Of a stretch of DNA of 64,000 nucleotides, positions 7,172 through 15,277 are shown piece by piece. The first letter of the stretch is position 1; every line of letters starts with the position of its first letter. The stretch comes from Salinibacterium sp. (lineage in GTDB: Bacteria; Actinomycetota; Actinomycetes; Actinomycetales; Microbacteriaceae), in contig JAHBSZ010000006.1 of NCBI GenBank assembly GCA_019638845.1, forward strand, positions 1-64,000, written 5' to 3'. The notes below the pieces were generated by a model. That model had not been told where the DNA came from. It searched no databases and saw only the letters and a program-made list of their open reading frames with translations. The position numbers and the translations under genes were made by a program.

Positions 7172-8715
7172 GTTCGGTGGTGATTATTGGCGGCGGGATC
7201 GCCGGCCTCGCGAGTGCGGCTCTGCTCGCGCGCGAAGGCCACACCGTCACGGTGCTCGAAGGCCGGCCCGAAGTGGGCGGTCGTGCGGGGTCTTGGCAGC
7301 ACGACGGTTTCCGATTCGACACCGGCCCCTCCTGGTACCTGATGCCGGAAGTGTTCGACCACTTCTACAAGCTCCTCGGCACAAGTGCTGAGGAGCAGCT
7401 CAAGCTGGTCACGCTCGATCCGGGCTATCGCGTGTTCTTCGAGGGCGTCGAAGCCCCGATTGATATCTCCGCCGAAGTCGACGACAACATCGAACTGTTC
7501 GAGCGCATCGAGAAGGGTGCCGGCGCGCGATTGAGCGCGTACTTGAAGTCGGCAAGTGAGGTGTACGAGTTGGCCAAGGCGCGCTTTCTCTACACAACGT
7601 TCGCCGATCTGCGCCCTCTACTGACGCGGGACGTCGTGGGTCAGGCCGCCCGATTCGTCAAGCTTCTGATCGAGCCACTCGCCACGTTCGTGGCGCACAG
7701 GTTCAGAGACACCCGCTTACGGCAAGTGCTCGGATACCCCTCGGTGTTCCTCGGATCATCGCCGTACCTGACGCCGAGCATGTACCACCTCATGAGCCAC
7801 TTGGACCTCGCTGCCGGAGTGCTGTATCCGATGGGTGGCTTCACCCGGGTGATCGAGTCCATCGCCGACCTCGCGAGAGCCGAGGGGGTCACGATCATTA
7901 CCCGCGCCGAGGTTACTCGTATCGTCGTGGAGCAAGGAGTTGCGACGGGCGTTGCCTATTTGGACGGGGACCGCGCAGTGCAATTCGAGGATGCCGACAT
8001 CGTCGTGTCGGCCGCCGATCTGCATCACACGGAGACCAAGTTGCTGCTCGACGGCGACCGCACCTACCCGCAGGAGTATTGGGATACCAAGACGCCCGGG
8101 CCGAGTGCGCTTCTGCTCTACCTGGGCATCGAAGGCGAACTTCCCGAACTCGAGCACCACAACCTGCTGTTCACCGCGGACTGGAAGTTGGGCTTCGACG
8201 CCATCTTCGGCGAAGAATCGTCGGTGCCGAGCCCGGCGTCCCTTTACATCTGCAAGCCCAGTGGGGTCGATCCGGATGTCGCTCCCGAAGGGTTCGAGAA
8301 TCTCTTCGTGTTGGTGCCGATTCCCGCCGACCCGACCATTGGGCGGGGCGACGTCGACGGGGACGGTGATACCCGGCTCGAAGTGATGGCCGACAAGGTC
8401 ATCGAGCAGATTAGCGAGTGGACGGGCATCCATGATCTCGCCGACCGGGTGACCGTTCGACGCACGGTGGGCCCTGGAAACTTCGAGCAAGATCTCAACG
8501 CGTGGCGCGGAACCGCACTCGGTCCCGCTCACATTCTGCGGCAGAGTGCATTCTTCAGAGCGGGCAATGTCTCGAAGAAGGTTGAGGGCCTCTACTACGT
8601 CGGCGGCTCGACTATCCCTGGAATCGGACTGCCCATGTGCCTCATCAGCGCGGAGTTGCTCGTCAAGCGGTTGCGCGGCGACGTATCGACGGGTGCCCTG
8701 CCGGAGCCGTTGTGA
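7168..8715 (+). CDS. crtI: phytoene desaturase (lycopene-forming)
   Basis: A 515-residue FAD-dependent desaturase that converts phytoene to lycopene at the membrane. The N-terminal dinucleotide-binding fold reads VIIGGGIAGLASAALLA, with the flavin motif GRPEVGGRAGS after it. The C-terminal family signature YYVGGSTIPGIGLPMCL is intact. The ATG overlaps the crtB stop by 4 bases. Full length is present, with no sign of damage. Confidence 0.97.
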   Translation: MSSVVIIGGGIAGLASAALLAREGHTVTVLEGRPEVGGRAGSWQHDGFRFDTGPSWYLMPEVFDHFYKLLGTSAEEQLKLVTLDPGYRVFFEGVEAPIDISAEVDDNIELFERIEKGAGARLSAYLKSASEVYELAKARFLYTTFADLRPLLTRDVVGQAARFVKLLIEPLATFVAHRFRDTRLRQVLGYPSVFLGSSPYLTPSMYHLMSHLDLAAGVLYPMGGFTRVIESIADLARAEGVTIITRAEVTRIVVEQGVATGVAYLDGDRAVQFEDADIVVSAADLHHTETKLLLDGDRTYPQEYWDTKTPGPSALLLYLGIEGELPELEHHNLLFTADWKLGFDAIFGEESSVPSPASLYICKPSGVDPDVAPEGFENLFVLVPIPADPTIGRGDVDGDGDTRLEVMADKVIEQISEWTGIHDLADRVTVRRTVGPGNFEQDLNAWRGTALGPAHILRQSAFFRAGNVSKKVEGLYYVGGSTIPGIGLPMCLISAELLVKRLRGDVSTGALPEPL

Positions 8716-9050
8716 TCCTCCTCTACTTGCTGGCGCTTCTCGTCGCCCTGACGGGCATGATTCTGCTCGACCGACGATGTGAGCTCTTCTTCTGGCGAGA
8801 CGCTCGTCGGGCATCCATCGTGCTCATTGCCGGCCTCGTGTTCTTTCTCGTCTGGGATCTGGCCGGCGTGGGTGGCGGCATCTTTTTTCGCGGCGAGACG
8901 TCGTTCATGACGGGGCTGCAGGTCGCCCCAGAGGTTCCGCTGGAGGAGGTCTTCTTCCTCACGCTGCTCTGCTACCTGACCATGAACGTCTACGGCTTTG
9001 CTTCTCGTCGAGTGAGCTTGGCGACGTCTCATCGACGGGGTGCCCCGTGA
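8712..9050 (+). CDS. crtYe: lycopene cyclase subunit, CrtYe/LbtA-type
   Basis: A 112-residue membrane protein with about three helices and the heterodimeric C50-carotenoid cyclase signature PEVPLEEVFF at about residues 76-85. It pairs with CrtYf to cyclise the elongated lycopene ends. The GTG at 8712 overlaps the crtI TGA by 4 bases; longer upstream reading would run inside crtI. The ring type formed (epsilon, beta or gamma) cannot be read with confidence from sequence. Confidence 0.9.
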   Translation: MILLYLLALLVALTGMILLDRRCELFFWRDARRASIVLIAGLVFFLVWDLAGVGGGIFFRGETSFMTGLQVAPEVPLEEVFFLTLLCYLTMNVYGFASRRVSLATSHRRGAP

Positions 9051-9340
9051 CCTACTGGGCCCTCAACGCGATCTTCCTGATGATCGTTGCGGTCGTCGCT
9101 CTCCTCGCCTTCCGCCGAGTACGGTGGGCGGCAATCGGTCTGACCGCCGCGATTCTTCTCGTGATGACTGCGGTGTTCGACAACATCATGATTTCGGTGG
9201 GGCTGGTCGCATACAACGAGTCACTGATCAGCGGAGCGTTCATCGGGGTAGCCCCGGTCGAAGATTTCGCGTACGCGGTCGCGGCGATCGTTGGGTTGCC
9301 CGCGCTGTGGGCGCTGCTTGAGAGGAAGCCTCGTGCTTAG
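9047..9340 (+). CDS. crtYf: lycopene cyclase subunit, CrtYf/LbtB-type
   Basis: A 97-residue integral membrane protein, the second half of the heterodimeric cyclase. It has three helices and the motif GVAPVEDFAYAV (about residues 66-77), which is the equivalent of the acidic signature in CrtYe. The GTG start overlaps crtYe by 4 bases. Length is normal. The downstream elongase starts 8 bases before its stop. Confidence 0.9.
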   Translation: MTYWALNAIFLMIVAVVALLAFRRVRWAAIGLTAAILLVMTAVFDNIMISVGLVAYNESLISGAFIGVAPVEDFAYAVAAIVGLPALWALLERKPRA

Positions 9341-10193
9341 GGCCCTGTTCGTGTCGTCCCGCCCGCTGAGCTGGGTCAACACGGCGTTCCCGTTTGCTGC
9401 GGCGTACCTCCTGACGACGCGCGAGATCGACGCGACGCTCATCGTCGGAACCCTGTACTTTCTCATTCCGTACAACCTTGCGATGTACGGCATCAACGAC
9501 GTGTTCGACTACGAGTCTGACCTCCGCAACCCACGAAAGGGTGGCGTCGAGGGCGCCTTGCTCGATCGAAGCATGCACCGCCCCACGATTGTCGCGGCCG
9601 TGGTCACCAACCTTCCGTTTCTCGTCTACCTCGTCGTCGTCGGTGGTCCGCTCTCGTGGCTCGTGCTCGCGATCAGCGTTTTCGCGGTGATTGCGTATTC
9701 AGCGAAGGGTTTGCGATTCAAGGAGAAGCCCTTCCTCGACTCGGTGACCTCAAGCACGCACTTCGTCTCACCGGCGATCTACGGCCTCGTGCTCGCGGGC
9801 GCCATGTTCAGCCTGCCCCTGTGGGCAGTGCTCGCCGCCTTCTTTTTGTGGGGGATCGCGTCGCACGCGTTCGGGGCAGTGCAGGATGTGATTGCCGATC
9901 GCGAAGCGAGCATTTCCTCGACAGCGACGGTCATCGGCGCACGAGCGACCGTCCGGCTGGCGGTCATCGCTTACTTGTTGGGCGGGGGGCTACTGCTGTT
10001 GGTGAACTGGCCAGGACCGCTCGCAGCGGTACTCGTCCTCCCCTACGCGGCGGTCTGCGCACCCTTCTGGAATGTCACGGATGCCAGGTCAGAGGCCGCC
10101 AACCGCGGCTGGCGGCGCTTTCTGTTGCTCAACTTCGTGACCGGCTTCGTGGTGACGATGCTCATGATCTGGTGGGCGTTCCTCACGGCGTGA
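9333..10193 (+). CDS. crtEb: lycopene elongase/hydratase, UbiA family
   Basis: A 286-residue UbiA-superfamily membrane prenyltransferase that adds C5 units from DMAPP to lycopene, giving the C50 backbone. The two Asp-rich motifs are INDVFDYESD (about residues 56-65) and QDVIADREA (about 185-193). The GTG at 9333 has AGAGGAAG upstream and overlaps crtYf. It ends the carotenoid operon. Products are inferred to be decaprenoxanthin- or sarcinaxanthin-like. No crtX glucosyltransferase is adjacent. Confidence 0.93.
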   Translation: MLRALFVSSRPLSWVNTAFPFAAAYLLTTREIDATLIVGTLYFLIPYNLAMYGINDVFDYESDLRNPRKGGVEGALLDRSMHRPTIVAAVVTNLPFLVYLVVVGGPLSWLVLAISVFAVIAYSAKGLRFKEKPFLDSVTSSTHFVSPAIYGLVLAGAMFSLPLWAVLAAFFLWGIASHAFGAVQDVIADREASISSTATVIGARATVRLAVIAYLLGGGLLLLVNWPGPLAAVLVLPYAAVCAPFWNVTDARSEAANRGWRRFLLLNFVTGFVVTMLMIWWAFLTA

Positions 10194-10205
10194 CTTGACG
10201 CGCGG

Positions 10206-10224
10206 AATGTTAGTGACTAACATT
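10206..10224. promoter_or_regulatory. perfect palindromic TetR operator
   Basis: AATGTTAGTGACTAACATT is a perfect 19-bp palindrome around a central base. It overlaps the TAACAT -10 box (10218-10223) that stands 7 bases before the TetR GTG start, so a bound repressor would block its own promoter and the ABC genes behind it. Confidence 0.8.
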
Positions 10225-10230
10225 TGGCAC

Positions 10231-10773
10231 GTGACCTCGACCAAGACCGAACTGACCCGCGCGCGATTGCTCGCGACGGCTCTTGAGCTTTTCGCGGAGC
10301 AGGGTTATGAACAGACCACCGTCGCGCAGATTGCTGCCCGTGCGAGCGTGAGCGAGATGACCTTCTTCCGCTACTTTCCGGCGAAGGAAGATCTGCTGTT
10401 GGACGACCCTTACGACCCCCTGATGGTGGCGGCCGTAGCGCAGCAGCCGCGCGATCTGCCCCCGCTGACACGGGCGGTACGCGGCATCCGAGCAGCTTGG
10501 CACTCATTGCCGGTGCCAGATTCCGCGGACGTGCGCAATCGCGTCCGCATCATTGCGAACACGCCTAGCCTTCGTGCGAGCATGTGGCGAAACGCAGCGG
10601 AAACCGAGCAGGTGATTGCGCAGGCGCTAGGCGACGGCCTCGCCTCCCGAGTTGCCGCGGCCGCGGCGATCGCCGCGTTGAACACTGCCCTGCTGGAGTG
10701 GGGCCTGGGGTCGGGCGACCTCGGCGAACTGATCGATGAAGCTCTCGATGTGTTGGAGGCCTCGGATGACTGA
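10231..10773 (+). CDS. TetR family regulator
   Basis: A 180-residue one-component regulator. Its N-terminal helix-turn-helix spans about residues 10-55, including TTVAQIAARASVSEMTFFRYF. The C-terminal ligand-binding domain is generic. I place the start at the GTG at 10231 (MTSTKTEL), since upstream reading (from 10195) would translate through the palindromic operator. It overlaps the ABC ATPase gene by 8 bases, so all three genes form an autoregulated operon. The ligand is likely a substrate of the exporter. Confidence 0.9.
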   Translation: MTSTKTELTRARLLATALELFAEQGYEQTTVAQIAARASVSEMTFFRYFPAKEDLLLDDPYDPLMVAAVAQQPRDLPPLTRAVRGIRAAWHSLPVPDSADVRNRVRIIANTPSLRASMWRNAAETEQVIAQALGDGLASRVAAAAAIAALNTALLEWGLGSGDLGELIDEALDVLEASDD

Positions 10774-11494
10774 GCCGCGGCTTCGCGCCGAGGGGCTTGT
10801 GCGCACCTTTGACCGGAGCGCCGGCATCCGGGGCGTTGACCTGACCGTTCAGGCGGGTGAGATCCACGCCCTCGTGGGACTCAATGGCGCGGGCAAGACC
10901 ACGCTCATGAGGTTGCTGCTCGGCATGCTGCAGCCTCGAGCGGGATTCGTCGAGATAGAGGGTCTGGATATCCGGGTCGCCCCGCGGCGCACTTGGGCGG
11001 GAGTCGGGCATCTCGTCGAATATCCCCTTGCCTACGGCGAACTCACGAGTCGTGCGAACCTCGAACTCGGGGCGCGACTACACGGGGTCGCGAAGGAAAA
11101 TATCGGGGCGATGGTCGACGCCGTGCTCGACGAGTTGAACCTTCGGCAGTACGCTTCACGTCGATCGGGAAGGCTGTCGCTAGGCAACCGGCAGCGCCTC
11201 GGGCTCGCTTCTGCTCTGCAGCACACACCGCGACTCATTGTGCTCGATGAGCCGACGAACGCGCTCGACCCGTCCGGGGTGATTCTGGTGCGGGAGGCGT
11301 TGCTACGCCGCGCACGGGCGGGTGCGGCAGTACTCGTTTCCAGCCATCACCTCGACGAGGTGGCGCGCATCGCCGACCGGATCACCGTGATCAATGCAGG
11401 TCGCGTGATCGGTTCCCTCGACCCGGGCGGCGTTGATATCGAGCGCTCGTTCTTCGAGCTCGTGCACACGGACGACCGAGTAGGAGTGCTGTGA
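10766..11494 (+). CDS. ABC transporter ATP-binding protein
   Basis: A 242-residue ABC-2 type ATPase. The Walker A is GLNGAGKTT (about residues 38-46). The signature loop reads LSLGNRQRL instead of LSGGQ. Walker B is LIVLDEPT, and the H-loop is SSHHLDE. The ATG at 10766 has GGAGG ahead of it and overlaps the TetR stop. It pairs with the permease that follows (GTGA overlap) to form a drug- or lipid-type exporter. The substrate is unknown. Confidence 0.93.
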   Translation: MTEPRLRAEGLVRTFDRSAGIRGVDLTVQAGEIHALVGLNGAGKTTLMRLLLGMLQPRAGFVEIEGLDIRVAPRRTWAGVGHLVEYPLAYGELTSRANLELGARLHGVAKENIGAMVDAVLDELNLRQYASRRSGRLSLGNRQRLGLASALQHTPRLIVLDEPTNALDPSGVILVREALLRRARAGAAVLVSSHHLDEVARIADRITVINAGRVIGSLDPGGVDIERSFFELVHTDDRVGVL

Positions 11495-12246
11495 TTGCCG
11501 CGCTGTCGACGGAGGCCGACAAGTTCTTCCGTTCGCGAGTCACACTCGCCACGACGGTAATGCAGACGCTCGGCATCGGCATCTTGCTGGGTTCGATGCT
11601 GCTCGCGGTTCAGCGTGCGGATGCGCAAACGATCGCGAAGTTCGGGGCACTCGCGAATCCTGGGGGATGGCCCGGTTACCTTACGTCCAGTTCGCAGGTC
11701 ACAGCGGTTGCAGCGCTCCTCGGCTTCGGTGTTGTACTGTCCTGGCTGTTCGGTCGGGAGTTCGCGGATGGCACGATCACAGGCCTCTTCGCGCTGCCGG
11801 TCGGTCGTGGCACGCTCGCCCTCGCCAAGGTCGGCATCTTCTTCGCGTGGGCAGTGATCGTGAGCATCGGTCTCGTGGTCGCCCTCGTCGGGCTCGGGTT
11901 CGTGTTCGGTCTCGGCGCCCTGCCCATGAGCGCATGGCCCGCGATCGCGCGTCAACTCATCGTCACACTGCTCACCGCGTTGCTCGCGCTACCTGCCGCG
12001 TGGGTTGCAACGCTCGGGCGCGGACTGCTTCCGGGCATCGGAACGACCATCGGCACTGTGGTGCTGGCGCAGGTCGCCGCGATCGGTGGATTCGGTGCTT
12101 GGGTTCCGTTTGCGGCTCCCGGGCTATGGGCGATCTCCGGTGGGCTCGCTGTATCACCCGGCCAACTCATGCTGGTGGTTCCCGTCAGTGCTGCGTTCAT
12201 CACGCTCACGGTGCTGGCCTGGCGAAGGCTCCAACTCGACCGGTGA
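11491..12246 (+). CDS. ABC-2 type permease
   Basis: A 251-residue membrane protein with about six hydrophobic segments, the partner of the ATPase just upstream. The conserved pattern FADGTITGLFALPVGR after the second helix is the usual ABC-2 coupling segment. The GTG start overlaps the ATPase stop by 4 bases. Its last 93 bases overlap the convergent hydrolase gene at 12154-12246. Confidence 0.9.
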   Translation: MIAALSTEADKFFRSRVTLATTVMQTLGIGILLGSMLLAVQRADAQTIAKFGALANPGGWPGYLTSSSQVTAVAALLGFGVVLSWLFGREFADGTITGLFALPVGRGTLALAKVGIFFAWAVIVSIGLVVALVGLGFVFGLGALPMSAWPAIARQLIVTLLTALLALPAAWVATLGRGLLPGIGTTIGTVVLAQVAAIGGFGAWVPFAAPGLWAISGGLAVSPGQLMLVVPVSAAFITLTVLAWRRLQLDR

Positions 12247-13050
12247 CACGAATCCCGCAATCTCGGCCGCGATGCTGGCGTCTCCGAGGACGCGCATGTG
12301 TCCCAGCCCCGTTGTGGTAATTCGCCGCACGGGTCCGATGTGACTGAGCTCGATGAGGTCGGCCTCCGACGGCGACACGATCCGGTCGGTGGTGTCGTGC
12401 ACGAGCAGCACGGGAAGCGGATCGTCGATGCGTGTGACAAACCTCGCCCAGGGGTCATCCACAACGGTGAAGGTGCGCCGCTCGACTGTGTCGCGCAAGA
12501 GTTCGCGGACTCTGTCGGTGAGACCGGCCTGACGAGCGAACTGGCCGAGGATTGCGCTCGCGTCGTGCATGCCAGCAACACCGACGATGCGACCCGTGCG
12601 TACGCCCTCGCGTATCGCCACGAAAGCCGAGAGCACGCCGAACGAGTGACCGATGATCGCCTCAAACTCACCGTGCACGTCATGGAGCTGGGCGATGGCT
12701 TCTGCGTAGTCGAGCACGCTCGTGCGCGACCCTGGGGAGGCGCCGTTTCCGGGGGCGTCAAAGGCGATGATGGTGCGGCCCGGCTCTTCGAGGGCTCTCA
12801 CCAGTGTCGAGAATCGCGATGCCCGGCTTCGCCAGCCGTGCACGAGAAGAATGACCCGGCGCCCGTTTCCCCAGGAGTACGTGACGACCGGTTTGCCGTT
12901 CACCTCGAGCTCGCCTACTACTGCCTCGGCGTGGACGTCGCGGTCTCTCGCGTGGACGGCTTCGGGCTGACCCAGATTCCACCACAGCCGGTAGGCGACT
13001 TCTGCGGCCACGGGCGGCGCGATGCGGCAGAGAAGGTTGAGGGGGTTCAT
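12154..13050 (-). CDS. alpha/beta hydrolase
   Basis: A 298-residue hydrolase. It has the oxyanion segment LLVHGW, the nucleophile elbow GHSFG at about residue 135 (Ser), an aspartate in VLLVHDTTDRIV and the catalytic His in TTGLGHMR. The core ends near AAEIAGFV. The last roughly 30 residues are charged and low in order, and they are encoded antisense to the end of the ABC permease. The ATG at 13050 has TTGGAG upstream. It diverges from a TetR gene, with a palindrome in the 54-base gap, so the TetR protein probably controls it. The substrate is unknown. Confidence 0.88.
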   Translation of the reverse strand: MNPLNLLCRIAPPVAAEVAYRLWWNLGQPEAVHARDRDVHAEAVVGELEVNGKPVVTYSWGNGRRVILLVHGWRSRASRFSTLVRALEEPGRTIIAFDAPGNGASPGSRTSVLDYAEAIAQLHDVHGEFEAIIGHSFGVLSAFVAIREGVRTGRIVGVAGMHDASAILGQFARQAGLTDRVRELLRDTVERRTFTVVDDPWARFVTRIDDPLPVLLVHDTTDRIVSPSEADLIELSHIGPVRRITTTGLGHMRVLGDASIAAEIAGFVSPVELEPSPGQHRERDERSTDGNHQHELAG

Positions 13051-13068
13051 CCGAACTCCAAACTATAA

Positions 13069-13084
13069 ATACGATCGTTCGTAT
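13069..13084. promoter_or_regulatory. TetR operator between divergent genes
   Basis: ATACGA-TCGT-TCGTAT is an inverted repeat midway between the hydrolase start (13050) and the TetR start (13105). TATAGT-like -10 boxes occur at its edges on both strands, so one bound dimer could shut both promoters. Confidence 0.7.
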
Positions 13085-13104
13085 AGTAGGGTGAAGGGGA
13101 GAGA

Positions 13105-13713
13105 ATGACAACCATGACCACACTCGACGGCCGCAAACTGCGGGGAGACTCCTCCCGGCGGGCCATCATGCGCGTTGCCGTGGATCTCGCCTCAGTAAAC
13201 GGGCTCGAGGGCCTCTCCATCGGCGCGCTTGCGAGCGAGACAGCCATGAGCAAAGGGGGTGTCGTCGCTCTGTTCGGCACGAAAGAGCAGTTGCAGCTCG
13301 CCACGATTGCCGCGGCATCCGAGATCTTCGTCGCGAACGTTATTACGCCAGCCCTTGAGGTGCGAGGGGGGCTAGAGCGACTTGAGGTCTTGCTCGATAG
13401 CTGGCTGCGCTACAGCGAGTCGCGCGTGTTCCGTGGAGGGTGTTTCTTCGCCGCGGCGACAGCGGAGCTCGGCTCGAGGGAAGGCCCGTTGCGCGACGCG
13501 GTCGCTCAACTCATGCGTGACTGGCACGATTTCGTGCGCCGCACGATCGAGCGCGCGGTGGCGAATGGGGATCTCCCCGAGGGTACGGATGCCGCTCAAC
13601 TCACGTTCGAGTTCACTTCACTGCTCGACGGCGCGAACGACCAGTCACTACTGTTCGGCAGTTCCGAGCCCTACGATCGGGCCCGTTCCGTGCTCGCAAG
13701 AGTGTTGGGCTAG
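13105..13713 (+). CDS. TetR family regulator
   Basis: A 202-residue TetR protein. The DNA-binding domain covers about residues 12-60 (LSIGALASETAMSKGGVVALFGTKEQL). The C-terminal domain resembles the TetR_C type (RVFRGGCFFAAATAELG). Unlike many genes here it has a strong ribosome-binding site, AGGGGAGAG. Its TAG stop lies in a CTAG shared with the convergent MarR-like gene. It probably represses itself and the divergent hydrolase. Confidence 0.9.
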   Translation: MTTMTTLDGRKLRGDSSRRAIMRVAVDLASVNGLEGLSIGALASETAMSKGGVVALFGTKEQLQLATIAAASEIFVANVITPALEVRGGLERLEVLLDSWLRYSESRVFRGGCFFAAATAELGSREGPLRDAVAQLMRDWHDFVRRTIERAVANGDLPEGTDAAQLTFEFTSLLDGANDQSLLFGSSEPYDRARSVLARVLG

Positions 13714-14135
13714 TCGCGCCACCCGAGATTGCGGGCCATCGTCTCGAGCACGGCGAGGGTCTCGTCGTATTGCTCCACGGTGAGGCCTTCGGTCATCTGG
13801 GTGCGCTGCCCGGCGACAACTTGGGAGAGCCGCTCGAGGGCACCCTTACCGCGCTCGGTGAGCTCATAGCCTGCCGCAGCGATGGCGACCCACCCGCTGT
13901 CCACGAGTTCGGCCAAGTGCTCGGCTGATGACTCGGCGTTCCCCGGATCGAGAAAGGGCGCCACCGCCGCATCGAGCGCTTCGAGCGTCGCGGATTCACT
14001 GGTGAGCACATTGAGGAGTTGCCATTGGCGACGGGTGACCCCGTGCTCCTCGAGGGTCGTGGCGAATTGCTCGTCGATCAGGCGATCGACGAGCTTCAGC
14101 CAAAATCCAATCGGTCGAGGGGTGGTCGTTGCCAT
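13710..14135 (-). CDS. MarR-like winged-helix protein
   Basis: A 141-residue protein with a MarR-type layout: an N-terminal dimerisation helix (GFWLKLVDRLIDEQF), a winged helix from about residue 30 (RRQWQLLNVL) to 95, and a C-terminal helix ending LAVLETMARNLGWRD. Its ATG overlaps the stop of the upstream paralog (TAATG), so the two are co-translated. The recognition helix is less typical than in the MarR protein encoded divergently at 14535. Some relatives are annotated only as hypothetical. Confidence 0.8.
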   Translation of the reverse strand: MATTTPRPIGFWLKLVDRLIDEQFATTLEEHGVTRRQWQLLNVLTSESATLEALDAAVAPFLDPGNAESSAEHLAELVDSGWVAIAAAGYELTERGKGALERLSQVVAGQRTQMTEGLTVEQYDETLAVLETMARNLGWRD

Positions 14136-14473
14136 TAGCGTTCCGTGTCCGACGACGTCGTCGAGTCGCTGCTGAGCTCCTCGGGGTGCCGGGGGTGGTT
14201 GCCGAATCGGCGCATCATGCCGTGGTGGCGGTGTCCGTGACCATCGTGTCGGTCGGATGCTCGATCGGGCCGCTGGGCGTCATCCCAGCCGAGGTTGCCA
14301 GCCATCTTCTCCAGGGTGGCCATGGTCGTTGCATAGTCCGCGTCGGAGATCCCTTCGCGGGCCCTGTCGCTGAGGGACGCGCGGTACGTGCGCATGAGTT
14401 CGTGCTTGCGAGACTCGATGGCATGAAGCCAGAAGTTCGGACGGCGGGCATCTGTGGTGTTGGGGGCAGTCAT
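14135..14473 (-). CDS. truncated MarR paralog with His-rich tail
   Basis: A 112-residue protein. Its first helix (NFWLHAIESRKHELM) and its helix YATTMATLEKMAGNLGWDD match the two dimerisation helices of the next gene (GFWLKLVDRL and TLAVLETMARNLGWRD), but the winged-helix core between them is missing. The tail has several His (HDGHGHRHHG and NHPRHPEE). The ATG at 14473 has AAAGGA upstream. The inference is a partner that dimerises without binding DNA, possibly metal-responsive. Family membership rests on the shared ends only. Confidence 0.6.
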   Translation of the reverse strand: MTAPNTTDARRPNFWLHAIESRKHELMRTYRASLSDRAREGISDADYATTMATLEKMAGNLGWDDAQRPDRASDRHDGHGHRHHGMMRRFGNHPRHPEELSSDSTTSSDTER

Positions 14474-14494
14474 AGGTGATTCCTTTGTGTGAGC

Positions 14495-14534
14495 TGTATG
14501 TATGTCATATGACAACAGTTGTAAGATTACATAC
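14495..14534. promoter_or_regulatory. MarR operator/divergent promoter
   Basis: The gap between the divergent MarR genes holds a perfect 12-bp palindrome TGTCATATGACA (14503-14514). An outer inverted repeat, TGTATGTA (14495-14502) and TACATACA (14528-14535), flanks it. The -10 box TAAGAT (14522-14527) stands 7 bases before the ATG at 14535. The A/T-rich palindrome is typical of MarR operators. Confidence 0.7.
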
Positions 14535-15095
14535 ATGGATGCAGGACGTCAAGACCCCATTGCCGAGATCGAACAAGCGGTAGTAGCGTTGCGACACTTC
14601 CGACCCCGCGGGCCCGGCACCCGCCAAGGAGGACCACTCCGATTGCATGGCGGTGCCCACGAAGGACAGCACGATGGGCCAGCAACGGAACGGATGCCCT
14701 CGCCGCGAGGATTCCGCGGGTCGCATGACCGCTCGATGGGTGGTGCCGCCCGCTTCCGGTTACTCGGTGCGCTCCGGGATGGGGACGGCATGAGCGTCTC
14801 GGAAATCGCCGACGTCATTGGCGTCGATCAGCCCCGCGCGAGCCGACTTGTCAATGATTCAGCGGAGCGCGGCCTCGTCACGCGTCGCGCTGACGACAAG
14901 GATGCGCGACGCAGCGTTGTTGAACTCACGGATGCCGGGCGCGCGATGTTGACGTCGGCGAATGCCTCTCGTCGCACGGCCGTGACGGACGCGGTGGCAG
15001 ATTTCACTCCGGAAGAGACCGCGCAGTTTGCCGCCCTCCTCAACCGGTTCGTCGCGGGATGGACGAAACACGATGGTGGTCACCGACCGCTTTAG
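14535..15095 (+). CDS. MarR family regulator with Gly/His-rich insert
   Basis: A 186-residue regulator. Helix 1 is IAEIEQAVVALRHF. A region of about 45 residues rich in Gly, His, Arg and Pro follows (residues about 22-66, including LHGGAHEGQHDG). Then comes an orthodox winged helix (MSVSEIADVIGVDQPRASRLV, and the wing TRRADDKDARR) and the C-terminal dimerisation helix. The insert between helix 1 and the DNA-binding domain is unusual and could bind metal. The leaderless ATG at 14535 lies against its own likely operator. Confidence 0.85.
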   Translation: MDAGRQDPIAEIEQAVVALRHFRPRGPGTRQGGPLRLHGGAHEGQHDGPATERMPSPRGFRGSHDRSMGGAARFRLLGALRDGDGMSVSEIADVIGVDQPRASRLVNDSAERGLVTRRADDKDARRSVVELTDAGRAMLTSANASRRTAVTDAVADFTPEETAQFAALLNRFVAGWTKHDGGHRPL

Positions 15096-15135
15096 CTGGT
15101 TCGGAATCCGGCATCTCGCCGTGACCCCCCGATGA

Positions 15136-15157
15136 GGGAAGATCATCCTGTCTTCCC
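15136..15157 (+). terminator. hairpin after the MarR gene
   Basis: GGGAAGA/TCTTCCC forms a perfect 7-bp stem with an 8-base loop 40 bases after the MarR stop. There is no T-run, so termination strength is uncertain. A further small inverted repeat (CGATC-ACAC-GATCG, 15222-15235) lies before the surface-protein gene and may belong to its promoter. Confidence 0.45.
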
Positions 15158-15277
15158 CCGGTGGAGTCGGACCTGCACTGGGACCTGTGTAACGCACGGT
15201 GACTTCGCAAGATAGAAGTATCGATCACACGATCGGAGATCTTGCCCAGAATCACTGTCCCGGGGGGAACAGCTGTT

